Source of the DNA: Scolanthus callimorphus
Taxonomy: Eukaryota > Cnidaria > Anthozoa > Actiniaria > Edwardsiidae
NCBI GenBank assembly: GCA_033964015.1
Contig: CM066924.1
Coordinates: 10,079,077 to 10,143,076 of the forward strand
Direction: 5' to 3'
DNA: 64,000 bases
In this document: in pieces, positions 22,213 to 34,084 of the stretch
How positions within the stretch are numbered: the first letter of the stretch is position 1
How the letters are laid out: every line of letters starts with the position of its first letter
The notes under the pieces: generated by a model
Told to the model about the DNA's origin: nothing
The model's database searches: none
The model's input: the letters and a program-made list of their open reading frames with translations, nothing else
Made by a program: the position numbers and the translations under genes

Positions 22213-23643
22213 CACTTCGGCTGGCACAAACAACTTGAATATCAGCAGCTTTTGACGTTATTGAGCCAATATTTTCACTGAGCCAGCTTATTCTATGACC
22301 TTAAATCTGTATTTGTGTGAGGTTTGCTTATTTAGATCCAGACTTTTCTCCGGAAAATTTACACCAATTCAAATCGCTTTCAAATCATAAATGGAACTGA
22401 TCACGTGACTGACGAGAGCTAATGGCAGCCTCTGGGGAGCCTCAAATCGTGACAGACGGAGAAAAAGAAAAATAGTACCCTATGGGTACAGTAGTCTTCG
22501 GCACTTTTATTACTGATCTGTTCGGACGATCTTATTGTTTCATTCTTACTATTGAAACTAACCAAGTAAGAATTAGACAACAAGCTTCCAAATGTTATGG
22601 AAAACGAGGCTACAATAGCATGGCAGAAGCTAGTGTAAACTAATTTAAAGTTAACAACAATAGAAAAAATAAAAGCACAAGTTAAATCCGTTAAATTGTC
22701 ATATATCTTTAATATGCTTATTACGTTCAACTACATATTGTTGCTTTTTTGTTCACATTGTCCTTTCCAATGAATGCATCAGTTGAGAATTCTTTGTTCT
22801 AAATAAGCAATTTCAAAAAATAAAATCTGCACCTCTTTACAACTCTTCCCAGTAGACCGTTAGTATACCTCAAACGAGATGTTTTGTCAAAATCAATTCC
22901 AGAAATACAAAGAACCAATTGATATTAGTCAGAAACCGAAGTTTCAGCATAAAACCTCTAACCTGACGCAAATGGCAGCGAGTTGAATTTTCAAGATATT
23001 ACTCAGAATGTATTGGTTTTGGGCCACGTGACCCAGTTAGTGCAAGTGGCTGTGGCGCTTATTTAATTTCCCGGCCTTTCACCGAGCACAAATCTACTTA
23101 AAACTGTACATAACAAATTGACCGCAGTCATTACCGAATAGCTTCATTTTCGATCGCAATGCTCAAAAAAGGGATACGGAGGGTTTTCGGGGGAGGTGCT
23201 TATTAATTTCTTGGGTCAAGGTGCGGCGCTTATTCGAGAGCGGTGCGTATTGGCAAAGCTTGTATTGGCCTGCATCTCGTTTGCTCCGGGTTTACTGCGG
23301 TTTTCATAATACTGAGAACTCTGCACCAACGAATTCATTGTGTCTTCAAAGCGTTCCCTGGAAATCAAACGTCTTAGCAACGGTAGCTTTTACAAACCCT
23401 GTGAGCGGCGTTTGCGATTGCTAAGTGTTGTGCGATCAAAGGCTAACACATGGTTTGAATGTTGCTCCACAATTATGAAAACCGTTCAGTGTCAGTTCAT
23501 TTGTATTAGGAGTGGCTGATGGTAATAAAAGAGTGAAACACAGAGGTCATTTAATAGTGAATATTATTCTGCATAGAATACTGCTGCAGTAATAACCAAC
23601 AGTAACCTCACAGCCCCTGTTATTTTGTGTTTTCTGAGTTCAG

Positions 23644-23730
23644 ATGGACTCTGAGGCTTTCAAAAATGCCTGGACGCATATTCCATTGATGGCACCGGAA
23701 AACAATATACATCTGTCCAAAGTGTTGCAG
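23644..23730 (+). CDS. MYBBP1A: MYBBP1A/POL5-like protein, exon 5
   Basis: 29 codons in phase 0 between a GAGTTCAG acceptor and a GTATAG donor. It encodes SEAFKNAWTHIPLMAPENNI then HLSKVLQ. The fit rests on phase, splice sites and position between the exon 4 and exon 6 blocks; the sequence alone is less diagnostic. Confidence 0.65.
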
Positions 23731-25723
23731 GTATAGTAAATAGCATGGTTTAAGTAGTGTAGGTTAGTGTTACATAACGGGTTTTAGCAGTTAGTGTTTA
23801 ACAGAGAGCAAACTTGTTTTTAGCAATTATGTTAAACAGAGAACAAACTTGTATGGCATTGACATTGGTATTTAGAAAAGTTCTTGAAAATTAGTCAAAA
23901 TTTCGGAAATGAAAAATGATCTTCGGGAAAAATGGAAGCTGGGTTAGGTTTACAAACGACCCTTCACCTCGCAACCTTTTTTACCCCAAACTCAAGAGGT
24001 TTGGATAATCAGATTACGCAGGGTCGGGGTCATGGCCTACCCTGTGGCCTACTATGGCACATATCAATGAAAATGTGATGACGTCATCGATCACGTGATT
24101 TTACAAAACTGCTTATAACTCCGCCAATTTTTATAGTAAGACCGTCAAACTTTGTCAACATCCCCTCTGGCACAGTGCCAATTGGCACACATCAATCACA
24201 ATGCGATGACGTCATCGATCACGTGATTTCACAAAACTGCTCATAACTCCGCGAATTTGTAGAATACGGCCATCAAACTTTGACAACATCCCCTCGGGCA
24301 CTCTGTAATTATCACATATCAATCAAAATGTGATGACGTCATAGATCTTATGATTTCACAAAACAGGCAGCAACCCAGGCCCTGAGAATTGTCATAAAGT
24401 TTCGGCTCATTGGCTTACAATTTAGAAATAGTAAAAAGCATGGTCTTTGTTAAAAGCAACGCTTCACAATAGACGGGCTCGCGCTCTTAGGTGCATCAAA
24501 GATAATCACGGAAAGATGGCGGAAATAATTCACAATCGTACGCGAAATGGAAGCTGAAAATCATCACTCAAAAGACACTCGCCAATCAAAACATTTTAAA
24601 TGGGTTTCATGTCCATAGCTGTTCGAGTGAGTTTAAGTTTGTAAACATAATTTTCATACCTTTTATGGCCGTCCAAATTCACAAGGATTGTTGGAAAAAA
24701 AGTTTCTTCGTGATCACAAATGCTTATCAATCCGCAACTATGAACTTGAAATTAATATTGTCACTTCATAACACTTAATATAGTGAAAAGATGGGTATTT
24801 ATGACTTCTAGTCAGGATTCAACACTTGTCTATTGATGAAGGAAGTTTGTTCACATTGACCAAAAGGACGTCCTATTTTCTGTGAAGCAATAGAACGAGG
24901 AGCATCACAGTATATCTATGCCTCTATCACAGTATATCTATGCCTTTATTGTTTCACAGACAATAGGACGTTCTTTTGGTCAATGTGAACACGAGTGCAA
25001 ACCCTTTACCTGTGTGCCTAAGAACCCACATTGCCTTGTTTTTAACAGAGGTGGGGTGGGGGGGGGGGGATATGCCGCACGGATCACGAGTGCAAAAAGT
25101 GAAAAATCACGAGTCACGGATGTCGAAAGTTAGCTTCCACGGATCACGAAATTGGATCAATTGACTGATTACAAACAGGCCTGATAGTTTGTCATGGTTA
25201 ACGCTATAAGTATCTGAACGAAGTATCCTCAAGATCAAAATGCGCGTGACTTTGACAAACAATGTGACCATTGATATTTTTGACATTGATTTTTGACGTT
25301 GATATTGGCCAGGCGCTATGACTCGCCTCACTGCTTGACGAGGAGTGGCGCATCTCAACTTGAATACCACGGACAATCACAAAATACCACAAAAATCACA
25401 AATAACCATTTTATCAGCTCAAAATCACGACTCTCGAGCATTTCAAAACGACTTTCATGGGTCACGCCACGATTCTTGTGCACGGAAACGAAAATAGGTT
25501 GATCACGGTTCACGAAAATACCCTGAACGCCCCTGTTTTTAACGAAATAAAGGTGTCGCGCATGTCTCCCAGGTAGTCAATATGTGATTGGCTTTGGGAT
25601 TTACGTGCGTATTCAAACTATTGCGCTATTCAAAGCCATGAAGCTTGGCTTTGCTCAACTCCAAATAAATGGGTTGCTCAAAAGTAATTGTCTGATTGAC
25701 TTTTTGTTTCATTTTAATACAGG
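23731..25723. other. Intron 5 with tandem and inverted repeats
   Basis: Three units of about 119 bp at 24030-24365 share GATGACGTCATCGATCACGT, ACAAAACTGC and CAACATCCCCTC. An inverted repeat at 24838-24990 has arms CACATTGACCAAAAGGACGT and complement. A G-run lies near 25050. The 25080-25500 stretch is rich in TCACGA phrases typical of decayed transposon sequence. No gene seen. Confidence 0.55.
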
Positions 25724-25835
25724 TGTCAACGGTAGTTCATCCTAAAATTCACTGTGTTTGGGGCGAGATTTTGGCCCAGGTATCTTACAAGCAGTGTTCA
25801 GACTTTAATGCGTTCTGGACGGCAGTTATTGATGG
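25724..25835 (+). CDS. MYBBP1A: MYBBP1A/POL5-like protein, exon 6
   Basis: 112 nt from an ATACAG acceptor to a GTAAGA donor, ending in phase 1. It encodes VVHPKIHCVWGEILAQVSYK and a following FNAFWTAVID. The 'H-P-x-x-H-x-x-W' block followed about 15-20 residues later by 'F-W' is typical of the family. Confidence 0.8.
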
Positions 25836-26841
25836 TAAGAGTACAACAGTAAAGATGTTGAATGTGGCTTTGTCAAATGCGAGCTGCATTTCCAGTAGCA
25901 AGTCGTTAGTATTGTTTTGTCAGAGAAACTAAAAGAACATCGAGGTGGATTAAGTGACTAACAATGAACAATTATGTCCACCCTACTTATCCTATTGATT
26001 CCTGGCAATATTTGAAAATGATGAGCTAAAATACTTCAGATACTGGGAGCACGGCTACGAGGCAAATGGAACCTCAAACGCTAGACAATCTGATACATTT
26101 GGATGATCTGAGGTCTCTGTATAGGTATTCTAGAAAAAGCGTGTAAAGTTAATTAAATTATTGAAAATGAGCGTCGGGCAATACAAAAGAATGGTCTATT
26201 GAAACCTAGGGAAACAGTTGACGCGTCATTTGAGGTTTTAGAAATATACTTTAGGACTCTATGAAATGAATTGCAGGAGAAAAAAAAGGCAAATTTGGAT
26301 TTTTAATTCTTATTAAATCTATGATGGACTAGGACTGTGAGCTGTTCTTTAGTCTGGGTACGAATGTCTACATACATATAATGTCCAAGGACCATTTCTC
26401 ATCCGCGTCAGTCCGCGTACATTATTCGTCGAAAACCCAGTGAGCTGAGAAGGAGTTTATTTTTTTATATCCCAACAACTTCACAGAAGTTTGCTGAGAG
26501 TGTGAAAACTACCAAATGTCTGACTTCCGAAAACTAACTTGTGAAAATGTTCCTTATAAAAAAACAATGCTGTTAATTGATATTCTTACACAAATATATT
26601 TATTTTAATTTCCTTACCTTCTCCACCCAAACCATGTCTCTCAGCACCCTTCCACATCTACCCTCATATTAGCCGAAGCCACACTAGAGACGAGTTTTCC
26701 GTCTGAGACGAGTTTCTCGTCTCTCGTTTCCTGTCTAGTCGCGGAAAACAGTCGGTATATTCGCGGGCCGATTTATGGAATATAGAAAAAAGTAAAATAA
26801 AATCATGGTTTTAAAATATATATTTGTGTTTGACATTACAG

Positions 26842-26927
26842 ACGGGCTTTTTCAATCCACCCATGAGAGAAAATACCTTGGATTCCAAGTGGTGTCCAAG
26901 ATTTTGCCAGATCTAAAAGCACATCAG
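26842..26927 (+). CDS. MYBBP1A: MYBBP1A/POL5-like protein, exon 7
   Basis: 86 nt, joined in phase to exon 6 (112 + 86 = 66 codons). It encodes GLFQSTHERKYLGFQVVSKI then LPDLKAHQ. 'S-x-E-R-K-Y-x-G-F' is the strongest family motif in the window. No further exon is apparent before the Polinton at 28,945, so the gene is cut off or continues beyond the transposon stack. Confidence 0.85.
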
Positions 26928-28944
26928 GTATAGTACTCTCTTAACGGTCCATATGGTGAGAATTAAGGTAAATTATTATATGGCAACCTCTACTTGCGAT
27001 CAAATGGCGCAAAGACAATTCCAGTCATGGCTCAAAAAACGGTCCGGAAAATCCCGTAGCTCTGATAAAATCACAAAATAAGAGAAGCTGCAAAAGACGC
27101 CGTCCACTAAAAAAGAGAAAATCATTAAGTGAGGTCACTGAGAATTTCTAGCGAAATAGGTTTTAGTGTACGCGGTTATAAAATCAATTTACAAGCACTT
27201 CACTTTATTTACGTTACAAATACTCTACAAACACACATTCCCATCGATCTGGGCGCGTACGCTTGAGCGCTTTACCGACAACGTTCCTCGACAAAGGTGT
27301 ACAACAAATAGTGCTTACACAACGTTACACATGCTGGACTTTATACAAATAGGGCGTGTTTTTGTTGGAAAAGATTCACCTTGGCCAAAGTTCTAATTCA
27401 AGCAATTTCTTAAGCGAGGGACAAAGCCGCAATCGCCGCCATGTTGAAAATCTCCAAAAGAAACTAAAAAAGAAGGTCTCGGTTCGCGCAGCCGAAAGCA
27501 CCAAAGACATTGGAACCTAAATGGTTCTCTTACAGATTACATACAGGAATGTGCAGGGATAATTCTAACTGGAAAGATTTGAGCTGAGAAAAATTTTCAT
27601 TCAAGTTTCAACAAACGTACACTACCTTGCTTCCCTCAGAGCACGCGCTAAGTCGAAATGACACATTTACAAAACAAAGTCCGTGAAAGTCATGAATAAT
27701 ATTCTTTAAGTATAAATCCTGACGGCTCTATCGCAAAACGAAGGACACAATGCCGAAGAGAATTCGAAGGAGGAAATCCCTCCAGTGGGCATGTTTTTGT
27801 TGGAAAAGATTCACTTTGGGCTAAGTTCTAATTCAAGCTATTTTTTAAGCGAGGGATAAAGCCGAAAGAATATAAATAATATAAATTAAAAAACATTCTT
27901 AGTCCTTAGACCATTTTTACTTGACCTGTTTCTTCTCTTCCCTCGCTGAGATATGATAAACATACAAACAATTTCGAAGTCAAATTGCGCTTTCGATTTT
28001 CACGGGTTCTTTGACCGATTTGAGAGACGGACACACGCGTGATTTTTGTCGCACCAATCAGGGAGACCAGTGCAAAAAAAAATCCTTTTGGGCTCACTTC
28101 ATTTATTTCCGCATGGTGGGACGGGGTACTCATGCTGATGGGAGGTTATTAGTAATGTAAATCCAGCAGTTTATGGAAGGGGAAAATCATGAACCCCTCC
28201 CCACATCCATATGGCCATTGTGATTTTTCCCCCGTTTTTTTCTTAAACAGAGAACACTTTAAGTAAAATAAATTTCCCTCTTACACTCCGTGAATTTTTC
28301 ACGGGCATCAGCTAGTCTTGTATATAATACGTGATGTGGGCGGGGTGAAGGTCAAACTGTTGGCAGAGAAACCACGCCATTTTCTTGCAAACTTGGGGAA
28401 CTGTGTTTTAGGAAACATTTTATTCGAAAATGATAAAGTGGACAGAAGATCTAATTCAAGCGTTTTCGTAAGCGAGAAGATCGAGTTCGCAAAGGCGCCA
28501 TTTTAAGTCTACAGAAACCAAAAAATAAACAATTCCTCGCAGGCGAAAGCAACAAAGACGTCCAAACCTACAAGATTCTCTCACAAATAACACAGTAATG
28601 TTCAGGCAAAAGTCGTTTTTCCAAAAAGATTAGAGTGGACAATATATCCCATTCAAAGGTTTTGGCGCGTTGCACGAAGCCGCGCGCCATTCTTATAAAT
28701 AAACACTAGGTTCACAAACAACAGTCGTTTGACAGCCTTTTGAGCCCGGTATAAAACTTTCGAAATCTATACTAAACACAGGGATGTTGGAGTCGAAAAA
28801 ACGAAGTTCAGAAACCTGATCAGAAGGAGAAAATCTCACCAGTGTGCATGTTTTATGTTGGAAAAGGGTCGCCTTGAGCTAAGTTCTAATTGAAGCGATT
28901 TCTTATGCGAGGCACAAAGCCGCCATGTTTGAGTCTCCCATGAG
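26928..28944. repeat. Dispersed direct repeats
   Basis: Partial copies of one sequence recur near 27356-27480, 27790-27860, 28400-28500, 28640-28690 and 28845-28940. Shared phrases are TGTTGGAAAAGATTCACCTT, AAGTTCTAATTCAAGC and AAGCCGCCATGTT. The outer Polinton begins in the last copy. No exon of MYBBP1A and no other gene is recognised. Confidence 0.6.
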
Positions 28945-29200
28945 AGTAGTATGTATAGTGGAGCGAGTACAGCAACCACGTGGTATTGGATTGAGTACAG
29001 CAACCACGTGGCGCGCCGTCACGGGTGTGGATTGAGTACAGCAACCACGTTGGAGGCGATTGAGTACAGCACTTTTTACACTAGAAATAGTTGGATTGAG
29101 TACAGCAATTGGATTGAGTACAGCAACCACGTGGTATTGGATTGAGTACAGCAACCACGTGGTTGTGGATTGATTATCTATAAAAGCTGGGGTGAGAGAT
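28945..29200 (+). repeat. Outer Polinton left terminal region with subterminal array
   Basis: After the 17-bp terminus come seven or more units of GAGTACAGCAACCACGTGG in slightly variable spacing (about 28970-29165). A promoter-like TCTATAAAAGCTGG follows at about 29180. In the inner element the same place is filled by a completely different array. Confidence 0.8.
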
Positions 29201-29237
29201 GTGAGGAACTCAGTTGCCAGAGGTTGTGCGTAGAGTA

Positions 29238-29560
29238 ATAAAGTGTTTTTGTGATTACGAAGCAAAGCAAGTAGGAAACATGTACAAGTGTGGTTGTCCG
29301 TTGGAATATTCGAAGAAGGTGATTGGTTGTCATTTTTACTTTACGGAATCGGACGCTAAAGCTGTACGAGAAGCCATCCCTGAAGGCACGTCATTGAGTG
29401 TGTTTCCAACGTGTGACTTGATTTGTCGCGTTGGTGTCGGAAGCGAGATTGGAACGAAGGTCGTGTGTATTTTGCTTGTGACGTCCGTGCTCCAAATCCC
29501 AAGTGTCATTTGTTTGTTTGGGCTGAGGAACCTCAGAAGAACGGAAAGAAAGTAGAAGTA
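29238..29560 (+). pseudogene. GRF-like zinc-finger gene, broken copy
   Basis: The copy matches the intact gene at 44530-44877 from KCFCDYEAKQVG through EAIPEGTSLSVFPTCD. The start ATG is ATA here, the second part has shifted frame after the CDLICRVGVG region, and the GRF-like cysteine pair is lost. Not expected to make a functional protein. Confidence 0.85.
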
Positions 29561-29590
29561 TAGAGTCCGAAGCAAGAGCAGAAAAAAAAG

Positions 29591-29830
29591 CAAAAGTTAG
29601 ATGACGATGAGCAAGCGGAAATGGATGTGTTGGATTCGTATTCGATCATGGAACTATTGGACGAATTTGTAGTAGCCATGATATGGGAATGCATGCATCG
29701 TCAAAGGAATGTGGACCGTGAAGGATGCAAAGTGGACCATCCCTGTCAGAATCGTCATCAGTGTTTGAAGTTAAGCGGTAACGACCTGTGGCTAGAGTAT
29801 TGCAAAGTGGTACGTGATATGTTTCGCAAT
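29591..29830 (+). pseudogene. CxxC-HPSQ gene, 5' fragment (outer copy)
   Basis: Matches the first half of 44853-45323, with the conserved EGCKVDHP and HQCL positions, but HPSQ is changed to HPCQ and the upstream ATG is lost. It is cut at 29830 by the transposon 29831-33767 and resumes at 33768. Confidence 0.85.
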
Positions 29831-29909
29831 TCACCGATCCCTATCTGACTATAGCTCCGCCCACTCATAGCAACGCATAGCAACGGACAGCCTCGGACAT
29901 TATTCCAAT

Positions 29910-31380
29910 ATGGCGGCCGCTGGTGGTACATCTCTCTGTATTTTGCCAAGAGATTTCGGCTTAAATTTCTTCGGTTCAAGAGGTTTAACAAGAAGATCGA
30001 AAGAAAGAGGGTATAATTACTTTCTTGATTCTTACATACACGATGTTAGTTTAGAAAAAGTCAACGACAATCGCATAGTAATTACATGTAATTGCTACCG
30101 CTCGATGTGGAAAAGTCTTTCTGCACACAAGATTAACTTGGAGATTGCATCTAAAGATCGCAAAATTATCGACGGCCGGTGCTCATGTAGAGCAGGGTAA
30201 GAGTTCTGCTTTTAGTCACAATTGCGTTCGGAGGATCCAACAATAATTTAAACAGGTTTTACAATTTTTGATTGCAGCTTGTCTGGAACTTGTTCTCATG
30301 TGTTGGGCTTGTGCTACACACTCATTCACTATCAACAGCTGGGCCTGAAGGAAGTCCCAGCTCGTTTGTTGTGCACTAGTTTGCCTCAGCAGTGGCACAA
30401 ACCCTGTGGTGCGAAGATAAAGCCCCGATCAGTCGTTAACATGATATTAGCCAAAGCTAAGGGACAGAGCATACGGAAAAGAAGACCTGTCGTAACCAAA
30501 CCTACCAAACAAAGGTACTTTATTTCACCACCAGCAGATTTCGGGTTGCAGGGATTTTCTACAACGTTTATTCCAAACTGTCTCGTAATTTTAGCAGAAT
30601 CTAAAATAAGCTTAATACATCAAATAATGCGTGGGAATTTCTTTGGGGGCTAATTATAATATCCACCAATAAGTTTTATGCCCCACACAATGTTAATAAT
30701 TTATAAAGTACTATAAATAAAATCTCATCTTATCAACAGGCTACTAGCACCTGGGAAAGACGAAATAAAAATATTAAAGAACAGCTTAAAGGGCAGTGCA
30801 CTGGAGTATCTCTTGCAAGATGATGAGCCCCTGGTCACAACTGTATTTGGGGATGTGCAAGCTGGATCTTCATTAATTTACCAGGTACCAATATCCCCAG
30901 ATATCCCCCCAGCCCATATCCACGCCCCCCTGAGTAACAGCATCAAGTTATTTTCTGATTATTAAGGCATTTTACACTATTTTTTTTATTTCCAGGCTGC
31001 AGTGTATAAGGAACCAAAAAGTGCAGGCAACATGAAATGTGGAGATGTGAAATTTCCCCAGAAGAGGCAGTAAAATTAGAGCAAGCAACAGTTCAGCAGT
31101 CAGACTGCCAGTTGTGGTACAAAGAAAGAAAAAACCGGATTACAGCCTCACCTATGGAAAAAATCACGAGGGAGAAGCAAAGGGTGAATATGCATCTAAA
31201 AACACTAATGTTCATATACATGATTGTGGTTTGGTCGTAAATCCATGCTTTAGCTTTTTAGGGCATCACCGGATGGTAAAGTTTGTGAGAAAGAAGTTCC
31301 TGGCATTCTGGAAGTGAAGTGCCCATATTCAGCACGAAACATGACTCTAAAGGAAGCTACTGAAACTTGCACAGTTATTT
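29910..31380 (+). pseudogene. SWIM zinc-finger + YqaJ-type exonuclease gene (broken)
   Basis: Exons can be traced at 29910-30196, 30278-30514, 30740-30884 and from about 30996. Exon 1 ends and exon 2 begins around the SWIM pattern C-x-C ... C-x-H (DGRCSC, then GTCSHVLGLC). Later come LWYKERKNRITAS, the usual YqaJ-like entry motif, and PGILEVKCPYSARNMTLKEA, which carries the nuclease E-x-K. A frame change near 31050 and lost sequence between about 31200 and 31255 break the nuclease core. Such proteins probably process transposon or viral DNA ends; for this copy that is history only. Confidence 0.7.
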
Positions 31381-31539
31381 TAAATATATATGCAAGATCT
31401 TTAATGTGAAAACCATTCCTCAGTCTGCATAAAACCATAAAAAGTTGGTCTTTCAAATCAAGTGCCTTGCATAACCCTGATTTCTCTTGATACTGAACTG
31501 GGTTCTCATTTGCATTGGGTACAAGGTAATGAAATAAAA

Positions 31540-31851
31540 CTAAAAGGCTTCATTACTCAAACCAGTATAGTATGTCAACAAGTTTTTCACCCTTGACTTG
31601 TTAACATTTTCAGCACTAAAGGCTTCACATTTTGCTCTTAACATCAGTTTCCTATTAGTTGCCTGAACCTGTATTAGTTTTTGTCTAGCAACTGCAACCT
31701 GTCTTCTGGATTTTTCTTCACATAAAATTGCTGATGATAGTTGCTGCTGCAGAGTCTTCTGGGATGCATCTCTCTCTTCAAGTTTCTGTTTCAGTCTTTG
31801 AATTTCGTCTTCAAGATGAGCAATTTGACAAGCAGTGGCTATAACATTCAA
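31540..31851 (-). pseudogene. Coiled coil + transposase HTH fragment
   Basis: A heptad-rich helix (HLEDEIQRLKQKLEERDASQ and following) ends in LLTYYTGLSNEAF. A 'Y-T-G-L-x-x-x-x-F' signature marks the helix-turn-helix just before the DDE endonuclease of Harbinger/THAP-type transposases. No DDE domain follows downstream on this strand, so the transposase is truncated. Confidence 0.65.
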
Positions 31852-32892
31852 CCCACAGGCGTCATAGGCTGTTTCTATAAAACAAAATCAAATGAGATTA
31901 TCCTGGGGGGACTCCATATTTTGAAACAGGGGTGCTTGTCCTATCCCTTAGGGTACACAATGTGCTTCTCAAAGGGGTGTTGAAAGTCAGTCTTATCCCT
32001 TTGGGGAGTCTCAGACCAATTCTGACTTCAGAACTGATTGTACTTGACTGCTGTCTCTAAACATATTTCCAATGACAGTAAAATTGATGAAAACTCCAAA
32101 ATTAACTTACTTTATTTGCAATGACCATACCAATTTTGCTATCTTTTAGGGGTAAATTTGCTGATGACCACGCCCGATTTGCTATCCCTTAGGGTTAAAA
32201 TAAATTTTCCTGGCAAGCACCCCCTTCTAAACATATTATTTTTCTTTCTTAGCTGCGGTTATGCCTTTGCGATATCATTGCCAGGTAACTACAACAACAA
32301 CAGCAACAAATACTTCCTAACTAGATGTTCTCTGCCAATTTCACTTGATAGTTTCTTTATGCACATACCCTGAGTAGAAGAAGGCTGATCAGTTGGAATA
32401 GAGTTCACTGGAGCACTCTTCTCATGAGTAGAAGTGTCTTCGATGAACTCAGGAGATCTCTCCTGGAGAGGAATTTGTGCAGCTTGCGTTGCATCATTGC
32501 TTCGATGTGGTCGTTTGTGTAGGTGTTTAGAAGTGCTGCTGATTGCATTGCGAAAATATAATATATTTCACATAAGAATGGCAGCACACAAGAGCTAGAG
32601 TGTAAGTATAGAGACAGTAAAAAACATTTAAGAAACGTTTCCATTGAGTTTACCTATAGACCCCTTAAAAAGCCTCCCCCTGGATGGATGCCCCCCCCCC
32701 TGAAAAGCTTATAGTGTTTTGAAAAAGTAAAAAATGAACCTGAACAAAAAAAGATGGCTAAAAGAACTGGAATTTTGAACGATGCAAGTGCTATTGATTT
32801 AATATTTGGGACAAAATGTGTTTCAAGAAAATACCCATCACAGAATGAAATTGAAGAATTGTCTTATTTGATACTTCAATGTACGTTTCAAA

Positions 32893-33562
32893 GGCAACTC
32901 CCTGGATTGATCGCTTCTGTGGATTTTTCCTTCCCTTTCGCACTGGCGTCCCATCAGCTGGAATAGGGTAAGGATACTGCTCAGTGGGTTTTCCGTGTAC
33001 AAAGTGCTGGAAAATATCAGTGAAGGTCATGTAAACGTAGGGTTATTGCAAATTGCAACATTTTGAAATCGTAACATTTCCAAATCAATCATGATTGAAA
33101 CAAGAGTAGCTCGAATCAACAACACACTTCTAATTCTTTGGCTCACCTTTTCTTTTAGCCTATTGATCCGCTTTATCACGGCTGCAATCCCACTATTTTT
33201 TTTCCTCTGGGAAGCTAAGCGGTAACAGTTCAAAAGGGGAGTTTCGAAACTATATCGATGGACGAGTGTTATCTTACGGGAGGGGTTTCATGGTTTGTGA
33301 ACCCTTCCTCGTACAGTTTTCAAACTGATAATTATGAAGGAATCTGAAAGAATCTTACCTTTGAGCAGACATAAGTGTCTTTGTTGATGCTGTTGATGGT
33401 AAATGTTTTCCGGTCACAACACCAAATCCAGTACAAACAGTCATCAAAGCGAGTTTTCGGTTTGGGAAAAGGTATAAATTGAACACTTGGGTCATTTTTT
33501 CTCGTGTCTGACGAGCAAACGCCATAACAGCAATGCTTAACCATTGCCCAGAGGAATAACAA
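32893..33562 (-). pseudogene. THAP DNA-binding domain of the transposase (two exons)
   Basis: 33544 down to about 33358 encodes MVKHCCYGVCSSDTRKND, then a tryptophan-bearing stretch to DTYVCSK. About 33011 down to 32893 continues with FQHFVHGKPTEQYPYPIP. Together they give the C-x4-C ... C-x2-H pattern and the 'G-K-P-T' turn of a THAP domain, split by an intron. In such transposons it binds the terminal repeats. Confidence 0.7.
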
Positions 33563-33767
33563 ATGTCAACGTTTTGATTTTGAAATAATTTTTCGGAACG
33601 AACGTCTTGCACCTGTTGGAACTGAAAAGGCGCGAGAAGAACGCGGAGGAAGAATGTCCGACAAGATGGCGGCGATCCTAAACCGGAAATAACTCTTTGT
33701 AAACACGAGCTCTGATTGGTTAAAAATTGGATCGCATTGTTTGTTGATTGACGGGAGGGATCGGTGA

Positions 33768-33985
33768 ATTCCATGGAGAAGGTCTGGGAAGGAGTGCAAA
33801 AGTTGTCGGCTGGCATTAAAGTAACGATTCAAGAGAATTGGCGTCGCTACATCGAAGGCGAATTGGAATTCCTTGGCGAAATGAAAGCAAAGGAACTGTT
33901 TAGCGAGTTATTTACTCCTCACACGACTGCTATTGCGAAAGCAGCCGAGGTATTGAAGTGTATGTATTGAAGTGTTTCAGGACGA
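33768..33985 (+). pseudogene. CxxC-HPSQ gene, 3' fragment (outer copy)
   Basis: Resumes the gene broken at 29830: MEKVWEGVQKLSAGIKVTIQ, then the ENWRRYIEGELEFLGEMKAK helix, as in 44853-45323. The last codons carry a local duplication (GTATTGAAGTGT twice) that shifts the end. Confidence 0.85.
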
Positions 33986-34084
33986 TTAAGAACAATGAAC
34001 AAATAAACATTTTTTTATTAAGTATAAGTTGTAATACAAAGAAGTATCAATAAAAGTGTTCTTCTCAAATGTTGTTGTTTTTTA

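Larger units (their letters stand above)
14399..23643. other. Intron 4 (about 9.2 kb), repeat-rich
   Basis: No exon is evident. The interval carries a pair of direct repeats sharing TAGCATACTACCTT (near 14560 and 14715), a SINE, hairpin elements and the tandem arrays listed separately. Short frames around 17.0-18.8 kb and 22.4-23.4 kb have no recognisable motif. Confidence 0.5.
29831..33767. mobile_element. ISL2EU/Harbinger-like DNA transposon (decayed)
   Basis: The ends are perfect 12-bp inverted repeats TCACCGATCCCT. They split the outer HPSQ gene exactly, with AT on both sides (29829-29830 and 33768-33769); because the site is AATT, the duplication could equally be read as 4 bp. The + strand carries a SWIM-plus-YqaJ nuclease gene. 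The minus strand carries a THAP domain and a coiled-coil/HTH piece of a DDE transposase. As I recall, YqaJ nuclease next to a transposase and a 2-bp duplication are ISL2EU traits. The DDE catalytic domain is missing. Confidence 0.8.

Noticed and set aside
28970..29165. Regular repeats suggestive of a CRISPR array
   Set aside because: Spacers are not unique sequences of constant length, the repeats differ in spacing, and they sit in a Polinton terminal region. The same holds for the arrays at 44270-44465 and 63785-63935.
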